Shown piece after piece: positions 34,425 through 43,205 of a stretch of 64,000 nucleotides of DNA. This DNA comes from Dorea sp. AM10-31. Its GTDB lineage: Bacteria; Bacillota; Clostridia; Lachnospirales; Lachnospiraceae. Each line of letters begins with the position of its first letter. Position 1 is the stretch's first letter. The stretch covers positions 126,501 to 190,500 of the forward strand of contig NZ_QTUV01000005.1 of the NCBI RefSeq assembly GCF_003435815.1. The letters are read 5' to 3'. The position numbers and the translations under genes were made by a program. Below the pieces are notes generated by a model. That model was not told the origin of the DNA. It searched no databases and saw nothing but the letters and a program-made list of their open reading frames with translations.

Positions 34425-37400
34425 CTACTCTTTGCCATTATACATCTTTGAATCTGTATGTCCGGTAATGTAAACATTTACTTCCAGAGTGTCATTCTTT
34501 TTAACAGTTAATGTACCTTCTGTCTTTGTAATGTCATAGTTGTCAAGGTTCGTTCCGTCTTTGGCAATGTAAGTAAAGCTGTTTGCGCTGCTTCCGACTG
34601 CTGTCTGTGCTCCGGTTACTGTATAAGTAACGCCTTCGTTCTCGACAAATCCGTCTTCACCGCCAACTGTAATCTCATTGCTTGTAAGTGGTTCACCATC
34701 ATACTCTTTGGAAGCATCCGCAGATGTTAATGTAACTTTACGTTTCTCAATTGTGAGTTTACCATCTACAATTACAAAAGTTACATTTTCAAATCTGTCA
34801 TTGATGTTTTCAAAATCGTCTGGTGTCAGGTTCATATCATAAGAACCTGCATTTTTCCCTTTAACTGTAGCCTTTGCACTATTTTTAATCTGGAAATCTT
34901 CTTCTGTATATACGTCGGTGTTTTCTCCGCCACGCTTAATACTTTCAACAGTATAGCCTGAAACAGATTTTTCTGTTCCGTCGTATGTCTCTTTTCCACT
35001 GTTTTCTTTGATAGTAACAACAATTTCCTGTGCATTCTTTGTTACAGTTAACTGACCAGGCTCCTTTGTAATCTGATAGTTTTTAGCTTTTGTTTTATCA
35101 TTTAACGTATACTCAAATGTATTATCACTTGTACCGACTTCTGTCTGACTTCCGGTTACATTATATTTATCAATACCTTCGCCGGATACAAATTCTCCAC
35201 TAACAATCTCTACATTATGATTTATTAATGGTTTCTTATCATATGCTTTGCTGTCAGATGCTGATTTTAATGTAATCTGACGAGGATTGATTGTAAGACT
35301 TCCGTCTACTACTTCAAATGTTACATTTGTAAAGTTCGCATTCTTATTCTCGAACTGGGATGTCTTAAGTCCCATTGGATAAGTAGCCGCATCTGTTCCG
35401 ACTGCTTCTGCTTTTCCGCTGAATGTGAAATCATCTGCTGTGTAAAGTTCATTACTGATTTCTGTTACATCATATCCTGTAACTGTATGCTTTATTCCAT
35501 CATAAGTTACTGCATTCTGACGTCCTGTAATCTTAACTTTTACTTCCGTTGTTACCGGAGTAACTTTGAGCGTACCATTTTTAGTGCTAATGTTATAGTT
35601 CTCTTCTTTTGTGTTTTCCTTCAGCTTGTAAGTAAATGCGTTTGTTTTTTCACCAACATTTGTAATGGTTCCGGTTACTTTATATGTCGCACCTTCGCCC
35701 TTAACAAATCCGTCTTTTCCGCTTACTGCTACGTCATGGTTTGTAAGCGGCTGTCCGTCGTAAACTTTCTCATCACTTGCAGATGTCAGTGTTACATCTC
35801 TCTTTGTGATCGTCAGTTCCTCTGTACCGGTTAATTCACCGAGCAGATCATCGCTTGTCACGCGGACCTTCACGGTAGTACTGTCAGATACATTTGTTGC
35901 TGTAATCTTGCTGAGATCTGTTGTCCATGTGTCTGTGCCAGGAATCTGATATTCAATCTTAAGATTTCCAATATCCTTATTATCTTTTCCTGCTTTTGCT
36001 ACCGCAGTAGCTTGTCCTGCCTGATGTGGCTGTCCGTTATATTTTTCTGTTACATCTTTCGTTGTTAAGGAAACGTAATCTTCAATATTTTTAGCTTTCC
36101 AGTTTGCCGTAAGTTTTACAGTGTTGCCCGGCATCTTGAAATTATCTCCACTATTAATAGTAGACACATCCAGTCCTTCAACTGTCCAGCCTGTAAATGT
36201 ATAACCTTTACGTTTAGGTTCTGTTCTTACAACTACGTTTGTACCTTCATCGTGTTTTTCTGTTGCACTTGTTGAGCCGTCAGAAAAACTTCCACCTGCC
36301 AGATCGTACATAACCTGATATCCGGCAACATATTTTGCATAGTAAGTAATTGATGTTGTAACCTTTGCCGGGAAAGCAGGTGCTGCCTCTGTAAGTTCCC
36401 GATTGGTATACCATCCGGAGAATGTATATGTTACACCATTAACTGTCTTTGTTGTCGGAAACCGCTGTGAAGTAACATCACCCGGTTTTGTTGTGGATGT
36501 TCCGTTAATCACATAGTTCTTGGAACCTAACATATTAAAGTTTGTACCGCCGGCATCATACAGATAATATTTTACTGTCGCAACATTCTTACATCTGATA
36601 TTTACATTACAGTCCAGATGTTTGTCCGGGTTTGTTCCATTATTTCTTGAAATCTTTGCCGGAACCAATGTGATCTCTTCTACATCATCTTCGGTGATAG
36701 TTACACCAAGCTGATTCTGAATAGAAGATTTATAATTGTTAAATATCTGAGTCCATGCATCTGAACCTCTCGTAACTACATTTGTTCCGTTCGGCCATGA
36801 TACAACACGCTGATCGACGTTATCAAAACAGTTTTTGTCATTTGTCCATGTAGCATTCGTTACATTCACTGTAGCGGTTCCATATGCAGGTCCCCAGTTA
36901 CCTGAATCATTGGAGTTTGCATCTTTTGTAGGATCTAACAGATAGTAAACGATTGCGCTATCTGTTGATTGTGTGTTTGCTACAACCTTGATCGTCTTTG
37001 TTGCAGTGATTGCAGTATCGTTGCTGCCCTGAACACTTGCTGTAACATTAGCCGTTCCCTGACGTAAACCACTGACTGTTCCGTTGGAGTCAACTGTCAG
37101 AATCTGTTCGTTGGATGAACTCCACTGAACCTTGCCTGATGCATTGGAAGGTGTCAGTGTATAACCAAGATTGATCGTCTTGAACTGTGTAACTTTATCT
37201 GCTCCGGTTATTGCGATTGCTGTTGGTAATACGGCTGAACGAACAGTGATCGTATATTTTTTTGTGTATTGTTGCCTATTCCCCCATGAATATGTATCTG
37301 TAACAGTTGTTGTCCCTTCCTGCAATCCTGTCACTTCAATACTTACGCCACTATTCGCTTCTAATCTAACTTTATTTTTATCTGCAACAGTCCAGTTATG

Positions 37401-38324
37401 AGTATAAAAATTATACCTGTCCTGATCGCTTGAATCCAATGTCACTGTCTGCCCAACTCGGATTGTTTGAGTAGTATCTGTATCCGCTACTGTCGCGATC
37501 TTACCTTTTTCAGATGCTGCAGATACGTTCTTATCCTCGTTCGCCTTCGAGTCTGACTCCCCATCGTCAGATGCATCAGCATCATCCTTCTTGTTGTCAC
37601 CAGACTTGTTCACATCTGTTTTGGATTTGTCTGAATTAGTTTCTTCCTTATATAATACATGAAATGTCTTATCTGATTTTACATCAGCAATTTTGTATGT
37701 ATAAACATTTCCATCCACCTTCTTCGGCTGGATCGTATTATTATTCTGGTCTGTTACTTTGTCCAGCTTGAAAGAATTCTTTACAGTGATCTCAAAATTA
37801 AAAGAGTCGCCTTCTTTTACTTCTTTCATATATTTGCTGTCTGCGTAAGCAACAGTCTCTTTCTTTCCGTCAGAGCCCCATGCTTTAATATCACCGCCAT
37901 CCAGTTTTGATTTCTGGATTGTAGCTTTATAGGCTTTCTCCTCGGAATCTTTCTTTGTATCGCCGGAGCTTGCATCTGCTTTCTTTGCAGCGTTAGCTTT
38001 CTTTGCAGTGTCAGCTTTCTTTGCTGTCTGCTCCTGCTTTTTCTCAGTTTTTTCTGTAACCTGAGTCTTCTTGGAAGTGTCCGAAGCATTCTTATCTTCC
38101 TCCGTATTCACCTCCTGAACTTTGGCTTCTCCTGAGTCTTTTTTGTGTGCATTCGAAGCCGCCTCCTGCTGTGCTTTCTCCTCAGCAGAATCGTCCTGTT
38201 GCTGTGCTTCCGTTGTACTGTCCGATTCACTTGCACTCATATTGGTGCCAAGCTGATAGATTACATTCGAACTGACTAAAACTACAGCGAGAAGCATCGC
38301 CAACCAGCGTCTTGTCTTCTTCAT
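34425..38324 (-). CDS. MBG-repeat surface protein, N-terminal portion (ends at in-frame TAG)
   Basis: This is 1299 residues with a signal peptide (about residues 1-30), a long Lys/Glu/Ala-rich low-complexity region, two BIG2-like Ig domains (about 295-450), an unassigned domain (about 450-630), two InlB B-repeat-like segments (one is YTFSGWYTNREL, the other is KGYTFTGWTVEG) and then MBG/YDG repeats. It stops at TAG within a repeat after MYNGKE, where sister repeats continue with HTV. Without the downstream part it lacks the membrane anchor and would be secreted. The start follows AAGGAGGAACATGT. Such proteins are large cell-surface stalks or adhesins; the ligand is unknown. Whether the TAG is a mutation, an assembly error or read through cannot be told here. 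Confidence 0.8.
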   Translation of the reverse strand: MKKTRRWLAMLLAVVLVSSNVIYQLGTNMSASESDSTTEAQQQDDSAEEKAQQEAASNAHKKDSGEAKVQEVNTEEDKNASDTSKKTQVTEKTEKKQEQTAKKADTAKKANAAKKADASSGDTKKDSEEKAYKATIQKSKLDGGDIKAWGSDGKKETVAYADSKYMKEVKEGDSFNFEITVKNSFKLDKVTDQNNNTIQPKKVDGNVYTYKIADVKSDKTFHVLYKEETNSDKSKTDVNKSGDNKKDDADASDDGESDSKANEDKNVSAASEKGKIATVADTDTTQTIRVGQTVTLDSSDQDRYNFYTHNWTVADKNKVRLEANSGVSIEVTGLQEGTTTVTDTYSWGNRQQYTKKYTITVRSAVLPTAIAITGADKVTQFKTINLGYTLTPSNASGKVQWSSSNEQILTVDSNGTVSGLRQGTANVTASVQGSNDTAITATKTIKVVANTQSTDSAIVYYLLDPTKDANSNDSGNWGPAYGTATVNVTNATWTNDKNCFDNVDQRVVSWPNGTNVVTRGSDAWTQIFNNYKSSIQNQLGVTITEDDVEEITLVPAKISRNNGTNPDKHLDCNVNIRCKNVATVKYYLYDAGGTNFNMLGSKNYVINGTSTTKPGDVTSQRFPTTKTVNGVTYTFSGWYTNRELTEAAPAFPAKVTTSITYYAKYVAGYQVMYDLAGGSFSDGSTSATEKHDEGTNVVVRTEPKRKGYTFTGWTVEGLDVSTINSGDNFKMPGNTVKLTANWKAKNIEDYVSLTTKDVTEKYNGQPHQAGQATAVAKAGKDNKDIGNLKIEYQIPGTDTWTTDLSKITATNVSDSTTVKVRVTSDDLLGELTGTEELTITKRDVTLTSASDEKVYDGQPLTNHDVAVSGKDGFVKGEGATYKVTGTITNVGEKTNAFTYKLKENTKEENYNISTKNGTLKVTPVTTEVKVKITGRQNAVTYDGIKHTVTGYDVTEISNELYTADDFTFSGKAEAVGTDAATYPMGLKTSQFENKNANFTNVTFEVVDGSLTINPRQITLKSASDSKAYDKKPLINHNVEIVSGEFVSGEGIDKYNVTGSQTEVGTSDNTFEYTLNDKTKAKNYQITKEPGQLTVTKNAQEIVVTIKENSGKETYDGTEKSVSGYTVESIKRGGENTDVYTEEDFQIKNSAKATVKGKNAGSYDMNLTPDDFENINDRFENVTFVIVDGKLTIEKRKVTLTSADASKEYDGEPLTSNEITVGGEDGFVENEGVTYTVTGAQTAVGSSANSFTYIAKDGTNLDNYDITKTEGTLTVKKNDTLEVNVYITGHTDSKMYNGKE

Positions 38325-38566
38325 ACATGTTCCTCCTTACTTCTTTATCTATAAGTCTACATAAAATGTCTCTGTATACTTATTAAGACATTGGTTCCCG
38401 TCAAAAAGGGTCATTTTTTTATTATTTTTTTCATTTTTTTCATATGATGATTAATAGCTCAGAAAGCATTATTACTAATTAAAAGACTTTTCTGTTCTAT
38501 TCCTTTCACTTTCTTTCACTAAAAATTGACATTTTCTGCCTTATTGCATTTTTATCACCTAATATT

Positions 38567-38598
38567 AAAGAGCCCAGAATTAAATCCGGGACTCTTTA
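38567..38598 (-). terminator. Terminator after the 51-residue membrane peptide
   Basis: Arms AAAGAG(T)CCCGG and CTGGGCTCTTT form a good hairpin, with T-rich sequence beyond it on the minus strand. Confidence 0.7.
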
Positions 38599-38618
38599 TT
38601 CTCGCGGAAACACTTTTA

Positions 38619-38774
38619 TTATACGCTAACTTTTTCTTTCTTCTTTTCCACTTCCTTTTCTTTATTCTTGGTACACTTTTTCTCTTCCGCTATTCCGTTT
38701 ATCAGAAACCATATTCCCTGCCCCAATAATACAAAAGGTAATAACATCTGTGCAAAATTTGTTACATCCACCAT
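38619..38774 (-). CDS. Small single-span membrane peptide (51 residues)
   Basis: This unlisted small ORF has AGGAGAG eight bases before its ATG and a terminator just downstream. The peptide is an N-terminal membrane helix (FAQMLLPFVLLGQGIWFLIN) and a highly charged tail rich in Lys and Glu (EEKKCTKNKEKEVEKKK). It lies between two surface-protein genes transcribed the same way. The layout recalls the two small membrane proteins at 27.9-28.4 kb, but the sequence is not evidently related. Function unknown. Confidence 0.65.
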   Translation of the reverse strand: MVDVTNFAQMLLPFVLLGQGIWFLINGIAEEKKCTKNKEKEVEKKKEKVSV

Positions 38775-38898
38775 TTTTCATTCTCTCCTTTGTTCCTTAT
38801 TTTGGTAAAATATGCTCGTTTTCAATCGTTTTTCTAATTTATAATGTCTCCCAAATGTGTTTTTTTATCCTCTGAATGATACTTTTAGCTGAACATAG

Positions 38899-38955
38899 AA
38901 AAAGCGGGGTATAAAATCTATTTGAATAGCTTAGACTTTATACCTCGCTTTTATT
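38899..38955 (-). terminator. Terminator of the LRR/CAP protein gene
   Basis: AAAAGCGAGGTATAAA and its near complement TTTATACCCCGCTTTT form a long hairpin. T-rich flanks lie on both sides. Confidence 0.8.
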
Positions 38956-38978
38956 TTTTTGTCTCTCTTATCTGCTTC

Positions 38979-41444
38979 TTATCTGATCTTTTTCACTGCT
39001 GAAAACGAACCGTATATTTTCTTATTTCCTGATTTCTTTAATGCACGCACTTTGTAAGAACCATTCTTCGGCGCATTTTTATACTTGTAAGATGTCTTAC
39101 CTGTCGTTGTTACTTTCACCCATTTTTTATTCTTGTAATGATAAATTTCATAAGCAGTTGCGCCTTTCACTTTCTTCCACTGCAGCAGAACTGTTTTGGA
39201 AGAACGTCTGCATTTTCCCCAGCTTACTTTTGCAAGAGAAGATCCTTTGACCGTTACTGTAAATGTCTTTGCAAGAGACGGCGCGGCTTGCGGCGCTACT
39301 TTAATCTTTGTCTTACCTGCTTTCAATCCGGTTACTTTTCCGGACGCTGACACTTTACATACGGACGGTGTATATACCGTATATTTCATTCCGCCTGCAA
39401 CAAGCGGCACATTTACAAAGCTGTTAAATATACTGTAAGAAATGCTTCTGGACGTTCCTTTCTTCATGCTGAAAGAATATAGCGGATTGATATAAAACAG
39501 ATTTCCGTCCTGCTCTTTCGTTACCTCTACGTTTACATTTGCACTCTTATTCTTATAAGAAGAAGCCGATGCTTTCTGCACTGTGGTCGTTGAAAAATTC
39601 TGTACCCAGTAATGCACGCCGTTTACGACAACTGCACCCACGCCGATTCCCGTATAAGCAGACGTAAGAATATTTTTCTTATGTCCCTGCGAATTCATCC
39701 ATGAAGTCATGGCGCTCTTGCTGCTTGTCTGTCCGGCAGCAATATTCTCGCCCAGCATAATATAACCCTGTTTGCTGTCATAACAAACCGTATTGAAATC
39801 TCTTCCTGACGGACGTGTATGGGAAAATGCAATCGCAAGTTCCGCTGCACGAAGCATAGAGCCCTTAATCATCCGCTTATCCATCGTAAGCGTCTTAAGT
39901 CCTCTCTTGCTTCTCTCACTGTTTACTCTTTTTACAACATCAAATGCTGCACTGTAATCATATTTCACCTTGACCGGCAGTTTTTCCATCTTCATATAAG
40001 AGCCATCATCCATCTTTGCCAGGCCACTTATTCCGGTCATCACTGTGCCTGCCGGAAATGCTTCCGGTCCGATATAAGTGACAGAGGACGGAATCTTTAC
40101 CTTTTTAATTCCGGTTCCGTAAAATGCTACCCGGTTAATCTTTTCCAGCGCTGATGGGAATGTCACTGATGTCAGTTTTCCACAATTTAAAAATGCCTGA
40201 AATGCGATCTCTTTTAATTTCTTTGGAAATATTATTTTTTCCAATGCAGAACATTCTCCGAAACATCCATTTAAAATCTGAGTCACATTGTCCGGAATTG
40301 TAATCTGCTGTAAAGATGTACAATATGCAAATGCCAGACTATCCAGTGTGTTTAATGTACTGCCAAGCGATACTTCTGTTAAAGAACTGCATTTATAAAA
40401 CATTCTATAGGAAAGGCTCTTAATTCCTTTTCCAATCGTCACCGACTGAAGTTCCGTGCAGTCTTCACACAGATATAATCCAAGACTTGTTATGGAACCA
40501 GGCAAATTCAACGTTTTTATTTTTGCTCCGGCAAAAGCACCTTCATTAATCGCACTGACCGTCTTTGGAATTAGAATTTCGGAGACATTCGCATTGTTAA
40601 ATGCATTTTCTCCGATCGTTTTTACGGAACCCGGGATTTGATAGGATTCAGCCTGTCTTCCCATCGGATATAGAACTAACGTTGTCTTCTTCGCCTCAAA
40701 TAATACACCTTCTGAAGCACTGTATTTCGCATTTCCGGCTGCTACCTGAAATCCCTGTAATCCACTACATCCATAAAATGCAAGTGATGATATATAGTTT
40801 ACAGATGCCGGAAATGTCATCTGCGTCAATGCACAATTCTGGAATGCATAATCTCCGATCTGTTGCAGCTTTTTAGGAAGTACTAAATCAGCAAATGCAC
40901 TGCAATCGGCAAATGCTGCTCTCGACAGTGTCGTCAATGCCCCCGGTAATTCTGCACTTGTCAGTTCGCTACATCTGTAAAATGCCGCTTCCCCGATTTT
41001 CTTCAATGTTGACGGAAAATCAACTTCTGTCAAATTTGAGAAATTAGCAAACGCCTGTGTACCAATCTCTGTAATTCCATCCTGTAAAATAATTTTACGA
41101 GCCTTATTTTTATAAGCGCTCAGCGGATAACTGGTGTCATAATTCCCGACAACTTTTCCTGTTCCGCTGACTGTCAGCGTCTGCGTGGTGTCATCCCAGT
41201 CATATGTCATGGAATCTACACTTGCTACCCGCGCACGAACACCGGCAGCCTTGTTTTTCTTATCCTTCAACACATATTTTCCCGGTTTTTCTGTCTGTTT
41301 TCCGTTCTGATCCTTTGCAGAATCCTGCAACGTCACACTCTTACTCTCCGCGCTGTCAGCAGCTGCCACATTCACCGGCGCAAATACCGTGGACACCGCC
41401 ACCGCAAACGCCAGGAGTACACCTTCTAATCGTTTCTTTTTCAT
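38979..41444 (-). CDS. Secreted BspA-type LRR protein with CAP domain
   Basis: This 821-residue exported protein has a signal peptide (about residues 1-29), a short Ser/Lys linker, then about ten LRR_5 (BspA-type) repeats (about 85-480) with the pattern (A)F.NC..L..(V/I).(F/L)P..(L/V)..I. Next is a CAP/SCP domain (about 500-630: FSHTRPSGRDF, GENIAAG, WMNSQGHKKNIL, YWVQNFS) carrying the conserved His and Glu. Then come a BIG2-like domain (CKVSASGKVTGLKAGKTKIKV) and a C-terminal Fn3-like domain. LRR_5 proteins bind host matrix or other cells, and CAP domains bind lipids or act as proteases. The combination suggests an extracellular interaction protein. No anchor was recognised. Confidence 0.88.
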   Translation of the reverse strand: MKKKRLEGVLLAFAVAVSTVFAPVNVAAADSAESKSVTLQDSAKDQNGKQTEKPGKYVLKDKKNKAAGVRARVASVDSMTYDWDDTTQTLTVSGTGKVVGNYDTSYPLSAYKNKARKIILQDGITEIGTQAFANFSNLTEVDFPSTLKKIGEAAFYRCSELTSAELPGALTTLSRAAFADCSAFADLVLPKKLQQIGDYAFQNCALTQMTFPASVNYISSLAFYGCSGLQGFQVAAGNAKYSASEGVLFEAKKTTLVLYPMGRQAESYQIPGSVKTIGENAFNNANVSEILIPKTVSAINEGAFAGAKIKTLNLPGSITSLGLYLCEDCTELQSVTIGKGIKSLSYRMFYKCSSLTEVSLGSTLNTLDSLAFAYCTSLQQITIPDNVTQILNGCFGECSALEKIIFPKKLKEIAFQAFLNCGKLTSVTFPSALEKINRVAFYGTGIKKVKIPSSVTYIGPEAFPAGTVMTGISGLAKMDDGSYMKMEKLPVKVKYDYSAAFDVVKRVNSERSKRGLKTLTMDKRMIKGSMLRAAELAIAFSHTRPSGRDFNTVCYDSKQGYIMLGENIAAGQTSSKSAMTSWMNSQGHKKNILTSAYTGIGVGAVVVNGVHYWVQNFSTTTVQKASASSYKNKSANVNVEVTKEQDGNLFYINPLYSFSMKKGTSRSISYSIFNSFVNVPLVAGGMKYTVYTPSVCKVSASGKVTGLKAGKTKIKVAPQAAPSLAKTFTVTVKGSSLAKVSWGKCRRSSKTVLLQWKKVKGATAYEIYHYKNKKWVKVTTTGKTSYKYKNAPKNGSYKVRALKKSGNKKIYGSFSAVKKIR

Positions 41445-41543
41445 TTGCTCTCCTCCATCCTACTGCAGTGTATTTATAGATAACCTTTTATTATGAACTG
41501 TCCCTTCTATTAATTTCATTATTTTCTTTACTGCATACATCTA

Positions 41544-42164
41544 TTATACAATCCCGGACTCAAACATCCCAAGCTCTGCTATCAGATACTCCGCGAATTC
41601 CGCATGTCCTTCCTCAGACAAATGCACACCGTCATATAGAAGCGGCAGCTCCCATTTGCCACAATCTATGCACCTGATGCCAAGCTGCTCTGCTAATGCC
41701 CCGTACAATTCGCCAATCTTCCGTGATTCTGTCACAATCCGGTCATCCGAAACCCACGAGCCACGCTTCATCATCGGCGGGACAAGCAGACATAATTCTA
41801 TCTTTCCCTCACTTACTTCCGGCGTTTCCTGTAATCTTTCCAGAAAATGCTTCATTTTCTCTGCGGTCTTTTCTGCCGATGGTTCTGCCGCATTCAGGAT
41901 ATCATTCGTCCCAAGCATAAGAAACAACCATATCGGTGCAGCTTTTTTCGCCCAGGATTTGATCTGTTTGCAAATAAAATCCATCTGTCCTGTCATCTCC
42001 GGAATACATCTTCCGCAGATCCCATGATTTTTCACTTTGTATTCTGTTCTGCCATCCAGGATTCCCGTCCATCTTATCTCTTTCGGAAATCTTCCTTCTG
42101 TACCCATGCGGGAATCATACCCGAACGTATTCGAATCTCCGTAACAAATGATCGTTCCTGCCAT
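41544..42164 (-). CDS. SGNH/GDSL-type esterase
   Basis: This is a 206-residue cytosolic hydrolase starting MAGTIICYGDSNTFGYD, which contains the block I catalytic Ser. Block III is LMLGTNDI and the block V Asp/His pair is DGVHLSEEGH near residue 190. The chosen ATG lies one base after the stop of the WYL gene and has GGAG six bases upstream; an in-frame ATG 24 bases earlier lies inside that gene. The tight coupling suggests the two act together. Enzymes of this group deacetylate sugars or hydrolyse small esters; substrate unknown. Confidence 0.87.
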   Translation of the reverse strand: MAGTIICYGDSNTFGYDSRMGTEGRFPKEIRWTGILDGRTEYKVKNHGICGRCIPEMTGQMDFICKQIKSWAKKAAPIWLFLMLGTNDILNAAEPSAEKTAEKMKHFLERLQETPEVSEGKIELCLLVPPMMKRGSWVSDDRIVTESRKIGELYGALAEQLGIRCIDCGKWELPLLYDGVHLSEEGHAEFAEYLIAELGMFESGIV

Positions 42165-42165
42165 C

Positions 42166-43158
42166 TTATTCTCCATACTGCTCCACAAGCCTCTTAATCT
42201 CCTGCTTCATCTGTCCTGCCACTTCATCCGGTCCGATGATCTTAATACCCTCGCCAAGCGAGATTACCCAGCCAAGGAACTGCCTGCTGACATGCACCTG
42301 TACTTTCACAGAGAAATGCTCCTTATCCACCGGCACCATCATAATATCCTTGCCAAAACGGTCAATCATAACGCCCGCCAGATGATTTTCCACCAGCATT
42401 TTCACATCCTGCTCTTTTCCACCGTACATCCCGAAGCTCTTCTTCGCATAATCTGCCATGTCCAGCTTCTTAAAGTGATCTCTGCCCTCCCGACGCTCAT
42501 CTATCATCCGAAGATTCAGCATCTTATCCACCCGGTAATGCTTGATCATCTGCGCATCTGAATCATAACCAACCAGATAATAGTTCTCATCATCCCAGGA
42601 CAGACCCCACGGACTGATACGATAATATGCTCCACCATGGCGCAGTTCCATTTCCTTCTTCACATTCCACTGGAAATATTGAAAACAGATCTTTTTATTT
42701 TCGGAAATCGCATTATGGATCTCGTCTACAGTATAATAGATACTCTCATTCATCGTCTTGATCCGTCCCGAGACATATACCTGCCTCTGCAATTTCATGG
42801 CATCGTATCTGCTGACAAACGTCTCCAGTTTGCGAATCAGATCATTCGTCTTTCTTGCGGTAATAAACTTGGAAGACTGGATTGCATCCACCAGAAGCTT
42901 CAGCTCCGGCATCTCAAATGGGCGGTTCACCACATGATAGTGATAACGGTTTCCGACCTGTTCTCCCTCCACATCGATCCCAAATGTCTCCAGATCCCTG
43001 AGATCCGTGTAAATACTCTTACGCTCCGCAGTGATATCGTATTCTTTCAGTGCCTCCATAATCTCCGGCATTGTAATATAATGCTCTTCGTCTGTCCGCT
43101 CCAGCATGATCTGCGCCAGACGATAGAGTTTGAATTTCTGATTCGTTCCTTTTGGCAT
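42166..43158 (-). CDS. WYL-domain transcriptional regulator
   Basis: This 330-residue regulator has an N-terminal winged helix (HTH_11 type: HYITMPEIMEALKEYDITAERKSIYTDLRDLE, about residues 21-52), a central WYL domain (about 150-240; YYRISPWGLSWDDENYYLVGYD) and a C-terminal WCX extension. WYL proteins sense nucleic-acid or nucleotide ligands and often regulate stress, DNA repair or defence genes. Only the coupled SGNH esterase is adjacent, so its target is unclear. Confidence 0.9.
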   Translation of the reverse strand: MPKGTNQKFKLYRLAQIMLERTDEEHYITMPEIMEALKEYDITAERKSIYTDLRDLETFGIDVEGEQVGNRYHYHVVNRPFEMPELKLLVDAIQSSKFITARKTNDLIRKLETFVSRYDAMKLQRQVYVSGRIKTMNESIYYTVDEIHNAISENKKICFQYFQWNVKKEMELRHGGAYYRISPWGLSWDDENYYLVGYDSDAQMIKHYRVDKMLNLRMIDERREGRDHFKKLDMADYAKKSFGMYGGKEQDVKMLVENHLAGVMIDRFGKDIMMVPVDKEHFSVKVQVHVSRQFLGWVISLGEGIKIIGPDEVAGQMKQEIKRLVEQYGE

Positions 43159-43205
43159 TGCGTTCTCTCCCTTGCTTCTACACGTTTCCCACTTTTTCTA
43201 CTGCC

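Noticed and set aside
28419..38324. CRISPR-like array because of many regular repeats
   Set aside because: Repeats are in frame, long and protein-coding (MBG domains), with no short identical repeats and unique spacers. No cas genes are present.
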